From Oscillospiraceae bacterium (GTDB lineage Bacteria; Bacillota_A; Clostridia; Oscillospirales; Oscillospiraceae): 19,569 nt of DNA. Position 1 is the first letter of the stretch. Each line of letters starts with the position of its first letter. The position numbers were made by a program, and so were the translations under genes. The notes under the pieces are model-generated. The model was not told the origin of the DNA. It ran no database searches and saw only the letters and a program-made list of their open reading frames with translations. The DNA lies in assembly GCA_017415945.1 (NCBI GenBank), contig JAFQDR010000052.1:1-19569 (forward strand), written 5' to 3'. Shown here piece after piece: positions 1 through 7,297 of the stretch.

Positions 1-4
1 GAAA

Positions 5-32
5 ACGGAGCGTCGGGGACGACGCTCCCTAC
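5..32 (-). repeat. Short GTAGGG-flanked palindrome, type A copy 1
   Basis: A 28-bp element identical to the one at 4455-4482 and one mismatch from the reverse-oriented copy at 4368-4395. Its stem pairs GGAGCGTC with GACGCTCC, and the conserved flank CCCTAC lies at the right. It sits just downstream of the ABC permease, where on the minus strand the stem is followed by GTTTTC. It could therefore act as a weak terminator or 3'-end stabiliser for that operon. Confidence 0.75.
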
Positions 33-55
33 GCAATACAAAGCCGTAGTGCGGA

Positions 56-75
56 GCGGGCGAGTGTTCGCCCGC
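56..75. repeat. Hairpin with GCGGGCGA/TCGCCCGC arms
   Basis: Perfect 8-bp arms around a 4-base loop (GTGT), eight bases beyond the stop codon of the ABC permease at 84. The right arm and loop resemble the type C palindrome at 14722-14746. Together with the palindrome at 5-32 it fills the short gap at the window edge. No long U-tract follows on either strand. Confidence 0.6.
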
Positions 76-83
76 GTTATTGT

Positions 84-1292
84 TTATCGTCCCGTTACCT
101 GATAGTGCGCATAGAGCTGCTTTCCGAGAACGGACAGCAGAACAGCCGCAATAAGGTATATCACGGGGACGATTTGGTACGACGTGAACTGCATCCCAAA
201 CAGCGAAACCAATCGGCAGTCGAATACGTTCCACATGGCAAGAAAGCCGGTGGGGAGATAATCCCACAGCTGCCCTAAAAGCCGATACTGCGGTGGCACC
301 TGCACCAATGCGCTTGCAAGGAGCATGGCGGAGGTAACGGACAGTGCGCCGATGCCGCTGCGGAGAAGCTCCGACAGAACCATGACCGCAACGCTCATCA
401 GCACTGCCGTGACCATCAGACAGCCGTATGCGATGAGACATGCCTGCCCGATGGTGAGATTGCCTGCGTAGGAGGTATAAAACAGCTGGACAGGCGCGGT
501 AAACCCGCTTGTGCCATAGATGCAAAGAGACACTGCCCATGTCAGCAGGGTCATCAGCAGCGCACCGATCACGCCTGCGGTGATGCCTGCCGCCAGCTTC
601 GCCCAATAGACCGTATCGCGACCCAGAGGTGCGGACAGCACCAGCTGGTCGGTGCGGTGGGTGTGCTCGTCGGGGAATACGTTGGAAAGAGCAATGGCGG
701 TGTACAGCAGCATGAGAAAGCCCACTGTCAGAAAGACCTCCAAAATGTACCGATATCCGTCGCTATGGGCATAAACAAAGGGCGTTTGCAGCGCATTGAG
801 CTGAGATTCCCAGTATGTGATCTCTCCGTGGGTGAGGTAGTTGTAGCCCCATGCAGTGCGCATGGTTTGGCCCATGGCGGCGTAAAGCGCAGCCTCGTCG
901 GGGCTCCAATTTGCGGTGGCTGCCGGATCCAATCCCGTCCATGTACGGATGAGGTGGAAAATCTCGCTGTACGGGCGGGCATAGGCTTGGTATTCTTCTG
1001 TGAGGGAATAGGGGGACTTGTCCATGGGCACACGGCGGTATGCCGCTATGGTCTCCTCCAGCAATGTTTGGTCGATGGTGCGTCCGTCCAATGCCTCACG
1101 GTAGCCTTGGTCGGTGATATGCATATTGTAGTTGGAGTCGATGAATACGCCGTCCACATAGTAGCTGCCTGCCAGCGGAAACAGCAGAGAAAACAGGATG
1201 GCAAGGAAGCATACAATGAGCGTGACCCACAGGATTTTCTTTTGCAGCAGTTTTTTCAGCTCGTAACGGTACAGAAGGGCAGGGTTATTCAT
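84..1292 (-). CDS. ABC-2 type transporter permease
   Basis: A 402-residue integral membrane protein, the channel-forming partner of the ATPase encoded just upstream. A first membrane segment lies near residues 19-41. A long, mostly polar loop (about 45-180) with many aromatic and acidic residues follows and probably faces outside. A block of about five further hydrophobic segments runs from about 185 to 395. This layout is typical of clostridial ABC-2 permeases of lantibiotic- or drug-export type, but the substrate cannot be read from sequence. Its start codon overlaps the ATPase stop by 8 bases (ATGAATAA), so the two are translationally coupled. It is the last gene of a four-gene operon led by an ECF sigma factor. 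Confidence 0.85.
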   Translation of the reverse strand: MNNPALLYRYELKKLLQKKILWVTLIVCFLAILFSLLFPLAGSYYVDGVFIDSNYNMHITDQGYREALDGRTIDQTLLEETIAAYRRVPMDKSPYSLTEEYQAYARPYSEIFHLIRTWTGLDPAATANWSPDEAALYAAMGQTMRTAWGYNYLTHGEITYWESQLNALQTPFVYAHSDGYRYILEVFLTVGFLMLLYTAIALSNVFPDEHTHRTDQLVLSAPLGRDTVYWAKLAAGITAGVIGALLMTLLTWAVSLCIYGTSGFTAPVQLFYTSYAGNLTIGQACLIAYGCLMVTAVLMSVAVMVLSELLRSGIGALSVTSAMLLASALVQVPPQYRLLGQLWDYLPTGFLAMWNVFDCRLVSLFGMQFTSYQIVPVIYLIAAVLLSVLGKQLYAHYQVTGR

Positions 1293-1989
1293 GGGTATCC
1301 TCCTCGAATTGTTCCAGATAGAAGTCTTCCAAATCTCCTTTTTCCTCTGTCCACGGGCCTTGGAAAATCAGCTGTCCGTCCTTCATCAGCAGAATTTCGT
1401 CGGCAATGTGCTCAATATCGGATACGATATGGGTGGACAGCAAAACAATGCTGTCTTTCCCCAGCTGTCGGATCAAATTACGGAAGCGCACGCGTTCTTT
1501 GGGGTCCAGTCCTGCGGTGGGCTCGTCCAAAATCAGCAGCTTGGGGTCGTTCAGCAGAGCCTGCGCAATGCCCAGTCGCTGCTTCATGCCCCCGGAAAAG
1601 GTCTTGATTTTCTTGCGGCTTACATCATCCAAAGACACCAGCTCCAGCAGCTCCTTGGCGCGGCGTTTGGCTTGCGATTTGGGGATGCCCTTCAGTGCCG
1701 CCAGATACAGCAGAAAGTCCATGGCGGTAAATTCGGGATAATACCCGAAATCCTGAGGAAGATACCCCAATATCCCGCGGTATTCCTCGGTGGTCACATC
1801 CATGCCGTCAAAGGTGATGGTACCGCTTGTGGGGGTCAGGATGCCTGTCAGCATCCGCATGAGGGTGGTTTTCCCCGCACCGTTGGCACCCAGCAGGCCG
1901 TACACCCCTCGGTGCAGCCTTGCGGATACGCGGTCTACGGCGATGTGGTTTTTGTATTGTTTGGAAACACGGTCGATGATCAGTTCCAT
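1285..1989 (-). CDS. ABC transporter ATP-binding protein
   Basis: A 234-residue ATPase with all nucleotide-binding motifs intact: Walker A GANGAGKT at 34-41, Q-loop Gln79 in GYLPQDFG, signature FSGGMKQR at 131-138, Walker B LLILDEP at 151-157 with the D-loop AGLDP, and switch His187 in STHIVSD. The sequence resembles the CcmA/bacitracin-export class of ATPases paired with ABC-2 permeases. It overlaps the upstream membrane-protein gene by 10 bases and the downstream permease by 8, so the operon is tightly coupled. It energises transport by the permease at 84-1292. Transport direction (export) is inferred from the family and the substrate is unknown. Confidence 0.95.
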   Translation of the reverse strand: MELIIDRVSKQYKNHIAVDRVSARLHRGVYGLLGANGAGKTTLMRMLTGILTPTSGTITFDGMDVTTEEYRGILGYLPQDFGYYPEFTAMDFLLYLAALKGIPKSQAKRRAKELLELVSLDDVSRKKIKTFSGGMKQRLGIAQALLNDPKLLILDEPTAGLDPKERVRFRNLIRQLGKDSIVLLSTHIVSDIEHIADEILLMKDGQLIFQGPWTEEKGDLEDFYLEQFEEDTHE

Positions 1990-2672
1990 GCCAATTCCTC
2001 CGTTTCAAATAGGATGGTTTTGTACAGCTTTCCCGTGGCTGCTGCCAAGACTGCCACAGCCAAAAGCCACCAAATCAAATGCCGACCCTCGTACAGGGCA
2101 GCAAACAGGTGATGGGAAAACAGGGTCAGCAGACTGATTGCAAAGGCAATGCCCCCGCAGGCATAGATTGCCTCGTGGCTGCGGTATCTGCGGGTGACGG
2201 AAAGTCCTAAAAAGGCGGTCAGCAAAAAGGGGGCAATGCTGTAAAGGATGGCGGCAAGGGGGCGTCCAAATCCGAAAGACAGCAGCAGAAGCCCAAGGGG
2301 ATGAATACAGCCCAAGGGAATCAGTCTGGCAAGCACCACTGTTTTTAGGGAAAACCGTGTGGACAGCTCCAGCTCTGCCATGCCGCAGCGCACCGAACGG
2401 CTGCTTTCGGTGACGACAGTCAGTGCAAGCAGCGGCGCACAGGCGGAGAGCATATGCAGCAGATAGGGGGATTGTGCCAGCAGCAACAAGGCTGCGGCAG
2501 CATAAATTGCCCCCGAGAGCACCCATACCCATGCTCGGATGTATCCCAATTGGGAGAGCAGCACATCCGCAAGGCTTGTTTGCGGTGGAGTGAATTGCCG
2601 CAGGAATTCCCGTTTTCTTGCGGGGGGAGGAGTGGCGAAGCCTCGGTGTAATTCAGCTTTCCAATTCGTCAT
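1980..2672 (-). CDS. Polytopic membrane protein of ABC operon
   Basis: A 230-residue protein I do not recognise as a named family. About 45 N-terminal residues are polar and basic (PPPARKREF), and about six hydrophobic segments follow, near 46-66, 73-88, 110-130, 135-155, 170-190 and 198-215. It begins inside the sigma-factor gene (20-base overlap) behind a ribosome site AAAGGAAG, and ends inside the ATPase gene. Its place directly after an ECF sigma factor is where an anti-sigma factor is usually encoded, and a soluble N-terminus plus membrane domain would fit a membrane-tethered anti-sigma. No zinc-binding HxxxCxxC motif is visible, however. The alternative is a second permease-like subunit of the ABC system. 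Confidence 0.75.
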   Translation of the reverse strand: MTNWKAELHRGFATPPPARKREFLRQFTPPQTSLADVLLSQLGYIRAWVWVLSGAIYAAAALLLLAQSPYLLHMLSACAPLLALTVVTESSRSVRCGMAELELSTRFSLKTVVLARLIPLGCIHPLGLLLLSFGFGRPLAAILYSIAPFLLTAFLGLSVTRRYRSHEAIYACGGIAFAISLLTLFSHHLFAALYEGRHLIWWLLAVAVLAAATGKLYKTILFETEELAWN

Positions 2673-3126
2673 ACAAATCTTCCTTTCTCAATTCCTTGCG
2701 GAAGCGGTTCACGGCGGAAAGGCTCCTGCGATAAACCGCAAACCGAGAGATGCCAAGGAGCTTGGCGATGGTGCCTATGGGAACTTGGTTGACATAACGC
2801 AGAAGCAGCAGCTCCCGTTCCTCTATGGTCAGGGCGTCCAGTGCCGTTTGTACCGACAGGCGGCACAGCAGCGTGTCTTCTTGAGACGGGGCGGGCAGCC
2901 CTTCGTCCAAGGGGAGAGCAGCCTGTTTGCGGTGCTCGTCTGTGCAAAGATTGCGGGCAATGGTGTATAAGGTTTTCACAGCCTCGTTTGCAGGGAGCGG
3001 GTGGTATCGCTCCCAGTACCGCAGGAAGGCTTCTTGGGTGATGTCCTCGGCGGTCTCCCCGTGGCGGAGCTTGAAATAGCAGTAACGATATAGCTTGTCA
3101 TATTGGTCTTCAAAGTCGAAAGCCAA
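2653..3126 (-). CDS. ECF-type RNA polymerase sigma factor
   Basis: A 157-residue sigma-70 family protein. Region 2 covers about residues 6-72 (YDKLYRYCYFKL, then DITQEAFLRYWER, as in the core-binding helix). Region 4 covers about 93-145 (ALTIEERELLLLRYVNQVPIGTIAKLLGIS) with the -35 recognition helix. The open frame extends upstream to an ATG at 3165, but the TTG at 3126 is preferred. It has a strong AAAGGGGGG ribosome site just before it, and the protein then begins where ECF factors normally begin. It probably activates its own operon with the membrane protein and ABC transporter. No obvious ECF promoter (AAC/CGTC type) was found in the 60 bases upstream, so self-regulation is inferred from context. 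Confidence 0.88.
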   Translation of the reverse strand: MAFDFEDQYDKLYRYCYFKLRHGETAEDITQEAFLRYWERYHPLPANEAVKTLYTIARNLCTDEHRKQAALPLDEGLPAPSQEDTLLCRLSVQTALDALTIEERELLLLRYVNQVPIGTIAKLLGISRFAVYRRSLSAVNRFRKELRKEDLYDELES

Positions 3127-3186
3127 GGGAATCCCCCCTTTCACTATGTATAACGGATGACACACTTACTATGTGCGGCAGATTGG

Positions 3187-3218
3187 AAAATAAAAATAAC
3201 CGATGCGGCTGCATCGGT
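3187..3218 (-). terminator. Rho-independent terminator of tadA
   Basis: Arms ACCGATGC (3199-3206) and GCATCGGT (3211-3218) form an 8-bp stem with loop GGCT. Read on the minus strand, the stem is followed by TTATTTTTATTTT. The upstream arm begins at the first base past the coding stop and touches the stop codon, so the gene and its terminator are packed together. Confidence 0.85.
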
Positions 3219-3682
3219 CATTTCTCTCTTACCTTTTGGAAGAAGCTGCGGAGGACTTCCGCGCATTCGTCCTTTTTGACGCCGCCGTAGATGGCGGGCT
3301 TATGGGGGTACCGCTCCTCAAACAGGTTCAGCACACTGCCGCAGGAGCCGAACTGATCCTCCTTGGCACCGTAGACGATGGTGGGGATGCGGGAGTTGAT
3401 GATGGCACCTGCGCACATGGGGCAGGGCTCCAGTGTCACATACAGTGCGCAGCCCTCCAGCCGCCAGTCGTTCATGGCTTGGCAGGCTTCACCGATGGCA
3501 AGCATCTCCGCATGGGCGCAGGCATCCTTGGTCTCCTCACGGCGGTTGCGGCCTCTGCCGATGACAGTGCCGTCGGGGCCTGTGATGACGCAGCCAACGG
3601 GAACCTCCCCCGCAGCGGCTGCTTCCCGAGCCAGCACCAAAGCTTCGGCCATGTAGGCCTCGCGGTCGGGGATCTTAGGCAT
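3218..3682 (-). CDS. tadA: tRNA-specific adenosine deaminase
   Basis: A 154-residue zinc deaminase that converts adenosine 34 to inosine in the tRNA-Arg(ACG) anticodon. The catalytic HAE motif is at 57-59 (H57 zinc ligand, E59 proton shuttle), and PCPMC at 86-90 supplies the zinc ligands C87 and C90. The tail SVLNLFEE at 116-123 followed by basic residues also fits TadA rather than cytidine or guanine deaminases. The frame runs on upstream to 3838, but those extra 52 residues lie inside the preceding gene and are unlike TadA. The ATG at 3682 gives a normal-length protein. This start overlaps the stop of the phosphoribosyltransferase gene by 8 bases (ATGCCTAA), suggesting co-translation. A terminator follows immediately. 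Confidence 0.93.
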   Translation of the reverse strand: MPKIPDREAYMAEALVLAREAAAAGEVPVGCVITGPDGTVIGRGRNRREETKDACAHAEMLAIGEACQAMNDWRLEGCALYVTLEPCPMCAGAIINSRIPTIVYGAKEDQFGSCGSVLNLFEERYPHKPAIYGGVKKDECAEVLRSFFQKVREK

Positions 3683-4232
3683 CGATGGGGGTGCCGTCAG
3701 CGGTGAACAGGGGCAGGGGTGCCAGCACGATGATGTCCTCACGCTTTGCTGCATCGCCTTCTGCCAGAACAGCCATCTTGCCCACAACTTCCGCGCCTGC
3801 CTTTTCGCACAGCACTTCCATTGCACGCAGGGACTCACCGGTGGAGATGACGTCGTCTACGATGATCACACGCTTGCCGTTGATGGCAGCGGCATCGTTT
3901 TCGTCGATGACCAGAGTCTGGGTACCTGCGGTGGTGATGGACTGCACTTCTACGGAGAATACGCCCTGCATATAAGCCTTAGCCTTCTTGCGGGCTACGA
4001 AGTAACGGTTTTCGCCGCTCTGACGAGCCATTTCGTATGCCAGAGGGATGGCCTTGGCTTCGGGAGCGATGATGTAATCATATTCGGGAGCGATCTTCAG
4101 CAGTTCTGCTGCGCAGTGTACGGTCAGCTCCACGTCGCCGAACATGACGAATGCGCCGATGGACAGCTCATCGTTCAGGGGGCACAGGGGCAGCTCACGG
4201 GTAAGGCCTGCGATATCGATCTCGTATGTCAT
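3675..4232 (-). CDS. Adenine phosphoribosyltransferase-like protein
   Basis: A 185-residue type I phosphoribosyltransferase. The PRPP-binding loop VIIVDDVISTGES is at 122-134. An upstream APEAKAIPLAYEMA block (56-69) and ARKKAKAYM (80-88) match the Apt/purine-PRT fold, in which a purine base plus PRPP gives a nucleotide for salvage. It lacks the classical N-terminal PDFPKPG block of canonical Apt and is slightly longer, so the exact base (adenine, xanthine or another) is uncertain. A regulatory PRT of the PyrR/PurR type is less likely, because no helix-turn-helix precedes the domain. The start has a strong AGGAGG site. It is cotranscribed with tadA from a well-formed promoter at 4296-4323. 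Confidence 0.85.
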   Translation of the reverse strand: MTYEIDIAGLTRELPLCPLNDELSIGAFVMFGDVELTVHCAAELLKIAPEYDYIIAPEAKAIPLAYEMARQSGENRYFVARKKAKAYMQGVFSVEVQSITTAGTQTLVIDENDAAAINGKRVIIVDDVISTGESLRAMEVLCEKAGAEVVGKMAVLAEGDAAKREDIIVLAPLPLFTADGTPIDA

Positions 4233-4256
4233 GGTTGGATTCCTCCTAATATTTGT

Positions 4257-4269
4257 CGGGCAATGCCCG
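4257..4269 (-). promoter_or_regulatory. Small hairpin in the 5' leader of the phosphoribosyltransferase gene
   Basis: CGGGC and GCCCG arms around AAT lie between the promoter at 4296-4323 and the ribosome binding site. It is too short to be a known riboswitch. It may only stabilise the 5' end of the message. Confidence 0.35.
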
Positions 4270-4295
4270 TATGTGTTCTTACATTACAATTCGAC

Positions 4296-4323
4296 ATTAT
4301 ATCATTTGTAGAAAGAAATGCAA
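4296..4323 (-). promoter_or_regulatory. Sigma-A promoter for phosphoribosyltransferase-tadA
   Basis: On the minus strand a -35 TTGCAT (4323-4318) and a perfect -10 TATAAT (4301-4296) are separated by 16 bases. Transcription would start near 4288, leaving a leader of about 55 bases. Confidence 0.75.
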
Positions 4324-4367
4324 TAGATTTGGTAAATTTTACAGAAAATTATCCCAATTCCGCCGTC

Positions 4368-4395
4368 GTAGGGAGCGTCGTCCTCGACGCTCCGT
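4368..4395 (+). repeat. Short GTAGGG-flanked palindrome, type A copy 2
   Basis: GTAGGGAGCGTC followed by a mirrored GACGCTCC arm. In reverse orientation it differs from the copies at 5-32 and 4455-4482 at one position, in the loop. It lies behind the promoter of the phosphoribosyltransferase gene. Confidence 0.75.
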
Positions 4396-4454
4396 GCCGT
4401 TGTTTGTTGATTGCCCACGGACGGTAAATTACGCAATGTTCAACTGCTGTAGTG

Positions 4455-4482
4455 ACGGAGCGTCGGGGACGACGCTCCCTAC
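4455..4482 (-). repeat. Short GTAGGG-flanked palindrome, type A copy 3
   Basis: Identical over 28 bp to the element at 5-32. It faces the copy at 4368-4395, making a convergent pair about 115 bp across. It starts 29 bases past the dehydrogenase stop codon and may serve as its transcript end. The rest of the 4324-4511 gap holds no gene that I can support. Confidence 0.75.
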
Positions 4483-4511
4483 AAATGCGGTTGTTTTTTC
4501 TGTTTGTGTCC

Positions 4512-5495
4512 TTATCTCCGCATGACCGTATATCCTGTTTTGGGGTTCACAGCGTTTGGCATGGGGCTGTCGGTGACGTATGCCTCCAGATTCCTCAGGA
4601 ACACCTCCGCAATGGTCTTTGCCATATGAGGAGAGCTGTCTCCGCCGGGCCGCCAGCCCCCTGCCACATGAGGGGTGATGAGCAGATTGGGGGCTGACCA
4701 CAGCTTGTCGTCGGCGGGCAGAGGCTCACGATAGGCCACATCCATGGCAGCTCCGTCCAGCTTGCCGCTGCACAGTGCCTCGTACAAGGCCTCGTGATCC
4801 AGTGCGTTGCCCCGTCCGCAGTTCACCAGCAGGGCACCCTCCTTCAGCAGGGATATACGGCGGGCATCCATGAAGTTCACGGTCTCGGGGGTATTGGGCA
4901 GGATCATAGCCACGATATCTGCCCGAGGCAGTACGGAGTCGGCTTCCTCCATGGTCACCATCTCGTCCACGCCCTCGGGGAGCACCGCCGTGGGGTTGCG
5001 GCGGACACCGATGATATAGGCACCCAAATCGTGCATCCGCTTGGCATAGGCGGTACCGATTCCGCCGCAGCCCAGCACTGCCACGGTGGAGCCCATGATG
5101 GTCTTTGCCCAGCCATTCCGCTTCCAAATGCCCTGCTGCTGGTTGCGGACATAGCCCTGCAAGCCGATGCACAGTGCGCTTGTAAAGGCCAGCATGAACT
5201 CGGCGATGGAATCATTGTATGCTCCCGTGCTGTTGGTGAGTACAATGCCCCGATCGATCAGATGCATATACCCGTCGGTGCCCGCACTGGACAGATGCAG
5301 CCAGTTGAGCTTGGGGGCATTGTCCAGCATTTCGGCCGGAACATTGCCGAAGATCACATCGGCTGCAGTCACGTCCCCTTGGGTCAGATTGGGCCATTGT
5401 ACGGCATTGACGGTGATGTCGGGGCACAAGGTGCGAATGTATGCGAGGTGTGCCTCCGTCAGGGGGAAGTATGTCAAAAGGTTCTTGATTTCCAT
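4512..5495 (-). CDS. D-2-hydroxyacid dehydrogenase
   Basis: A 327-residue NAD(P)-dependent oxidoreductase of the D-isomer 2-hydroxyacid dehydrogenase family, interconverting a 2-keto acid and a D-2-hydroxy acid. The Rossmann motif GCGGIG is at 142-147. The catalytic residues are R228 (NCGRGNALD), E257 (REPLP) and H276 (TPHVAGG). The residue after the second Rossmann strand is Arg (VRRNPT), which often goes with NADP preference. The start ATG at 5495 has GGAGGT nine bases upstream; an in-frame ATG five codons earlier has no ribosome site. It stands alone with its own promoter. The substrate is not identifiable; glyoxylate/hydroxypyruvate- and phosphoglycerate-type enzymes are close relatives. 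Confidence 0.9.
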   Translation of the reverse strand: MEIKNLLTYFPLTEAHLAYIRTLCPDITVNAVQWPNLTQGDVTAADVIFGNVPAEMLDNAPKLNWLHLSSAGTDGYMHLIDRGIVLTNSTGAYNDSIAEFMLAFTSALCIGLQGYVRNQQQGIWKRNGWAKTIMGSTVAVLGCGGIGTAYAKRMHDLGAYIIGVRRNPTAVLPEGVDEMVTMEEADSVLPRADIVAMILPNTPETVNFMDARRISLLKEGALLVNCGRGNALDHEALYEALCSGKLDGAAMDVAYREPLPADDKLWSAPNLLITPHVAGGWRPGGDSSPHMAKTIAEVFLRNLEAYVTDSPMPNAVNPKTGYTVMRR

Positions 5496-5527
5496 GGTGT
5501 ACCTCCGCATTGGAATGTATATGATTG

Positions 5528-5556
5528 ATTGTACAATGGGAGCGTGTTTTTTTCAA
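5528..5556 (-). promoter_or_regulatory. Sigma-A promoter for the dehydrogenase
   Basis: On the minus strand -35 TTGAAA (5556-5551) and -10 TACAAT (5533-5528) have an ideal 17-base spacer. The -35 box lies inside the U-tract of the upstream htrA terminator, so the end of one gene and the start of the next share bases. Confidence 0.7.
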
Positions 5557-5589
5557 TAAAAATGCTCCTCTTACGCAAGAGGAGCATTT
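5552..5589 (-). terminator. Rho-independent terminator of the HtrA-type protease
   Basis: A 13-bp perfect stem (AAATGCTCCTCTT at 5560-5572 with its complement at 5577-5589) and loop ACGC. On the minus strand it is followed by TTATTGAAAAAAA with an initial U-rich run. It starts 12 bases past the protease stop codon. Confidence 0.85.
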
Positions 5590-5601
5590 GCTGTGTTTTT
5601 A

Positions 5602-7002
5602 TTAAAAGGAAGTGACGAAGCCGTCATAGCCCAAAAGCTCGGGGTTGTGATTGGGGATATCTTCGTCTAAGGTGACCATAATGGTCAGATGCTCGCCTTC
5701 ACGGAAGACAGTCATTTCCACGGTGTCTCCTGCGTGATAGCTGCGGACAGCTGCCTGCAGATCGTCACGGCTGAGCACCTCCAGAGCCCCGAAGCGGTAC
5801 ACCACATCCCCTGTTTTCAGTCCTGCGGTCTCCGCACAGGAGCCGGGGGCAATGAAGCGGATGTAGGCACCCTCCACGGAACCGTAGTACATGGCGGCGC
5901 GGGCGGACATGGTCTGGGCATCCACACCCAGCTTGGCTTTGCCTGTGACGTAGCCTGTGGTGATCAGGTCATTGGCGATGGCCATGGCATCGTTGATGGG
6001 GATGGCGAAGCCCAAGCCCTCAATGCCTGCTTTGGAATACTTGGCGGTGACCACACCTACCACCTGACCGCTCTTGTCATAGACAGGGCCGCCGGAGTTG
6101 CCGTCATTGACTGCCGCATCGATTTGGAACATATTGATGGCGGGAGCGGCTTCCTCGGTGGTAATAAGGCGGTCCGTGGCGCTGACGGAGCCTGTGGTCA
6201 TGGAAAACTGCAGCTCACCCAAGGGGTTGCCTACGGCGTACACAGCATCCCCTACGTGGATGCTGTCGGAGTTGCCCAGGGAGGCATAGTCCAAACCCGT
6301 GGCGTTTACCTGCAGCACCGCAATGTCATTTTCCGCATCATAGCCCACGATCAAGCCTTCGTAGCGATTGCCATCGTGGGTGATGACCTTGGCGGGCTGG
6401 TTATACATGGCGGCGTATTCTACCACATGGTAGTTGGTGAGGATATAGCCCTTGTCGGAGATGAAGAACCCCGTGCCGCTGACGGGCTGGGAGACGGTCA
6501 TGCCGAACATATTGTGGTAGGTGACCTCCGTGGTAATACCCACCACCTCCCGACAGGCGTTGTCGTAGATCTGAGCGGGGGTCATGGCGGCATTGGGGAT
6601 GGGCGTGGCTGCCGTGTTATTGCCTATTTGACTGCTCACAGGAGTAGGGGAGACAGCAAGCGGGTTTGCTGCGGAATCGTGGTCATTGTGAATGAGCAGG
6701 GCAGTGATGCCGCCGCCCACCAGACCACCCAGCAGGGCACAGACTGTGCACATGGCGGTGACCTTTGCCCAGAACTTCCGCATGACTCTGGGAGTCACCT
6801 CGTCATCGGGATGGGTGGAGGAAGGTGCCTGCACATCGGGCTCGGCGGGCGTGGGAGGCTCGTAGTAGCGGGGCATACGGGCAGCATCCATGAAGGGCTC
6901 CACGGCGGCATCCCGATACAGGGTGTCCTTGGTCTCGGGGCGCACATAGCGATAGGTGCCGTCACTGCGGGCTTCGGATTCGCGGTTTTCGTTTTCGTAC
7001 AT
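5602..7002 (-). CDS. Membrane-anchored HtrA/DegP-type serine protease with PDZ domain
   Basis: A 466-residue protein. Residues 1-77 are polar and cytoplasmic, 80-105 form one membrane anchor (glycine-rich LLGGLVGGGITALLI), and a Pro/Ser/Thr linker runs to about 140. The extracellular trypsin-like domain (about 145-345) has the catalytic triad H192 (LTNYHVVEYA), D226 (ENDIAVLQV) and S303 (GNSGGPV). A single PDZ domain (about 355-445) includes the IAPGSCAETAGLKTGDVV block. It degrades or refolds damaged exported proteins at the cell surface, by analogy with HtrA and YvtA. The start has GGAGG eight bases upstream. The gene is monocistronic with its own terminator. No clear CssR-type operator was seen. 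Confidence 0.93.
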   Translation of the reverse strand: MYENENRESEARSDGTYRYVRPETKDTLYRDAAVEPFMDAARMPRYYEPPTPAEPDVQAPSSTHPDDEVTPRVMRKFWAKVTAMCTVCALLGGLVGGGITALLIHNDHDSAANPLAVSPTPVSSQIGNNTAATPIPNAAMTPAQIYDNACREVVGITTEVTYHNMFGMTVSQPVSGTGFFISDKGYILTNYHVVEYAAMYNQPAKVITHDGNRYEGLIVGYDAENDIAVLQVNATGLDYASLGNSDSIHVGDAVYAVGNPLGELQFSMTTGSVSATDRLITTEEAAPAINMFQIDAAVNDGNSGGPVYDKSGQVVGVVTAKYSKAGIEGLGFAIPINDAMAIANDLITTGYVTGKAKLGVDAQTMSARAAMYYGSVEGAYIRFIAPGSCAETAGLKTGDVVYRFGALEVLSRDDLQAAVRSYHAGDTVEMTVFREGEHLTIMVTLDEDIPNHNPELLGYDGFVTSF

Positions 7003-7108
7003 ATCAAAACCTCCGTTTGGGGGTATAGCAATCGATTTTATTGTATCATACCATACAATTATGGCGAAAGGGTGAACAAATCAAAAAAATTCGGGAGAAT
7101 TTTGCAAA

Positions 7109-7294
7109 TGAGACCGGGGACCGGTCCGTGTCTCACGGTTTAGTGTGATTCGGAGGCTTTGTGCTCATTGAGACATGGACCTGTACCCTGTCTCACAAAA
7201 TAACCGGACAGGGTACAGTTCTGTGTCTCATTTTGGAATTCGCATCCGAACGCAACATATCACCGTGAGACACAGAACCGTCCCCCTGTCCCTA
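7109..7294. repeat. Large near-palindromic repeat element (REPIN/MITE-like)
   Basis: About 185 bp in which the left half (7109-7200) matches the reverse complement of the right half (7201-7294) with scattered mismatches. Each half itself contains an inverted pair of the same motif. The four copies of GGNNC-rich CTGTGTCTCA lie near 7118-7136, 7169-7187, 7212-7230 and 7266-7284. There is no reading frame of interest inside. It resembles the dispersed 'GGACGGTTCTGTGTCTCA' repeats that I recall from clostridial genomes, often near IS200/Y1-type transposase genes. That link is from memory and no transposase is present here. Confidence 0.7.
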
Positions 7295-7297
7295 AAC

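Noticed and set aside
3683..3838. N-terminal extension of tadA by 52 residues
   Set aside because: The extension lies inside the phosphoribosyltransferase gene in another frame, is unlike TadA, and the ATG at 3682 gives the normal family length.
7028..7065. Promoter for the HtrA-type protease around a TATGAT or TACAAT box on the minus strand
   Set aside because: Good -10 candidates exist, but no convincing -35 box lies at the right distance, so no promoter was called.
5689..7143. A 484-codon open frame on the plus strand opposite the HtrA-type protease
   Set aside because: It is a shadow of a gene with an intact catalytic triad. The product is low-complexity and rich in Gly and His, with no domain that I can recognise.
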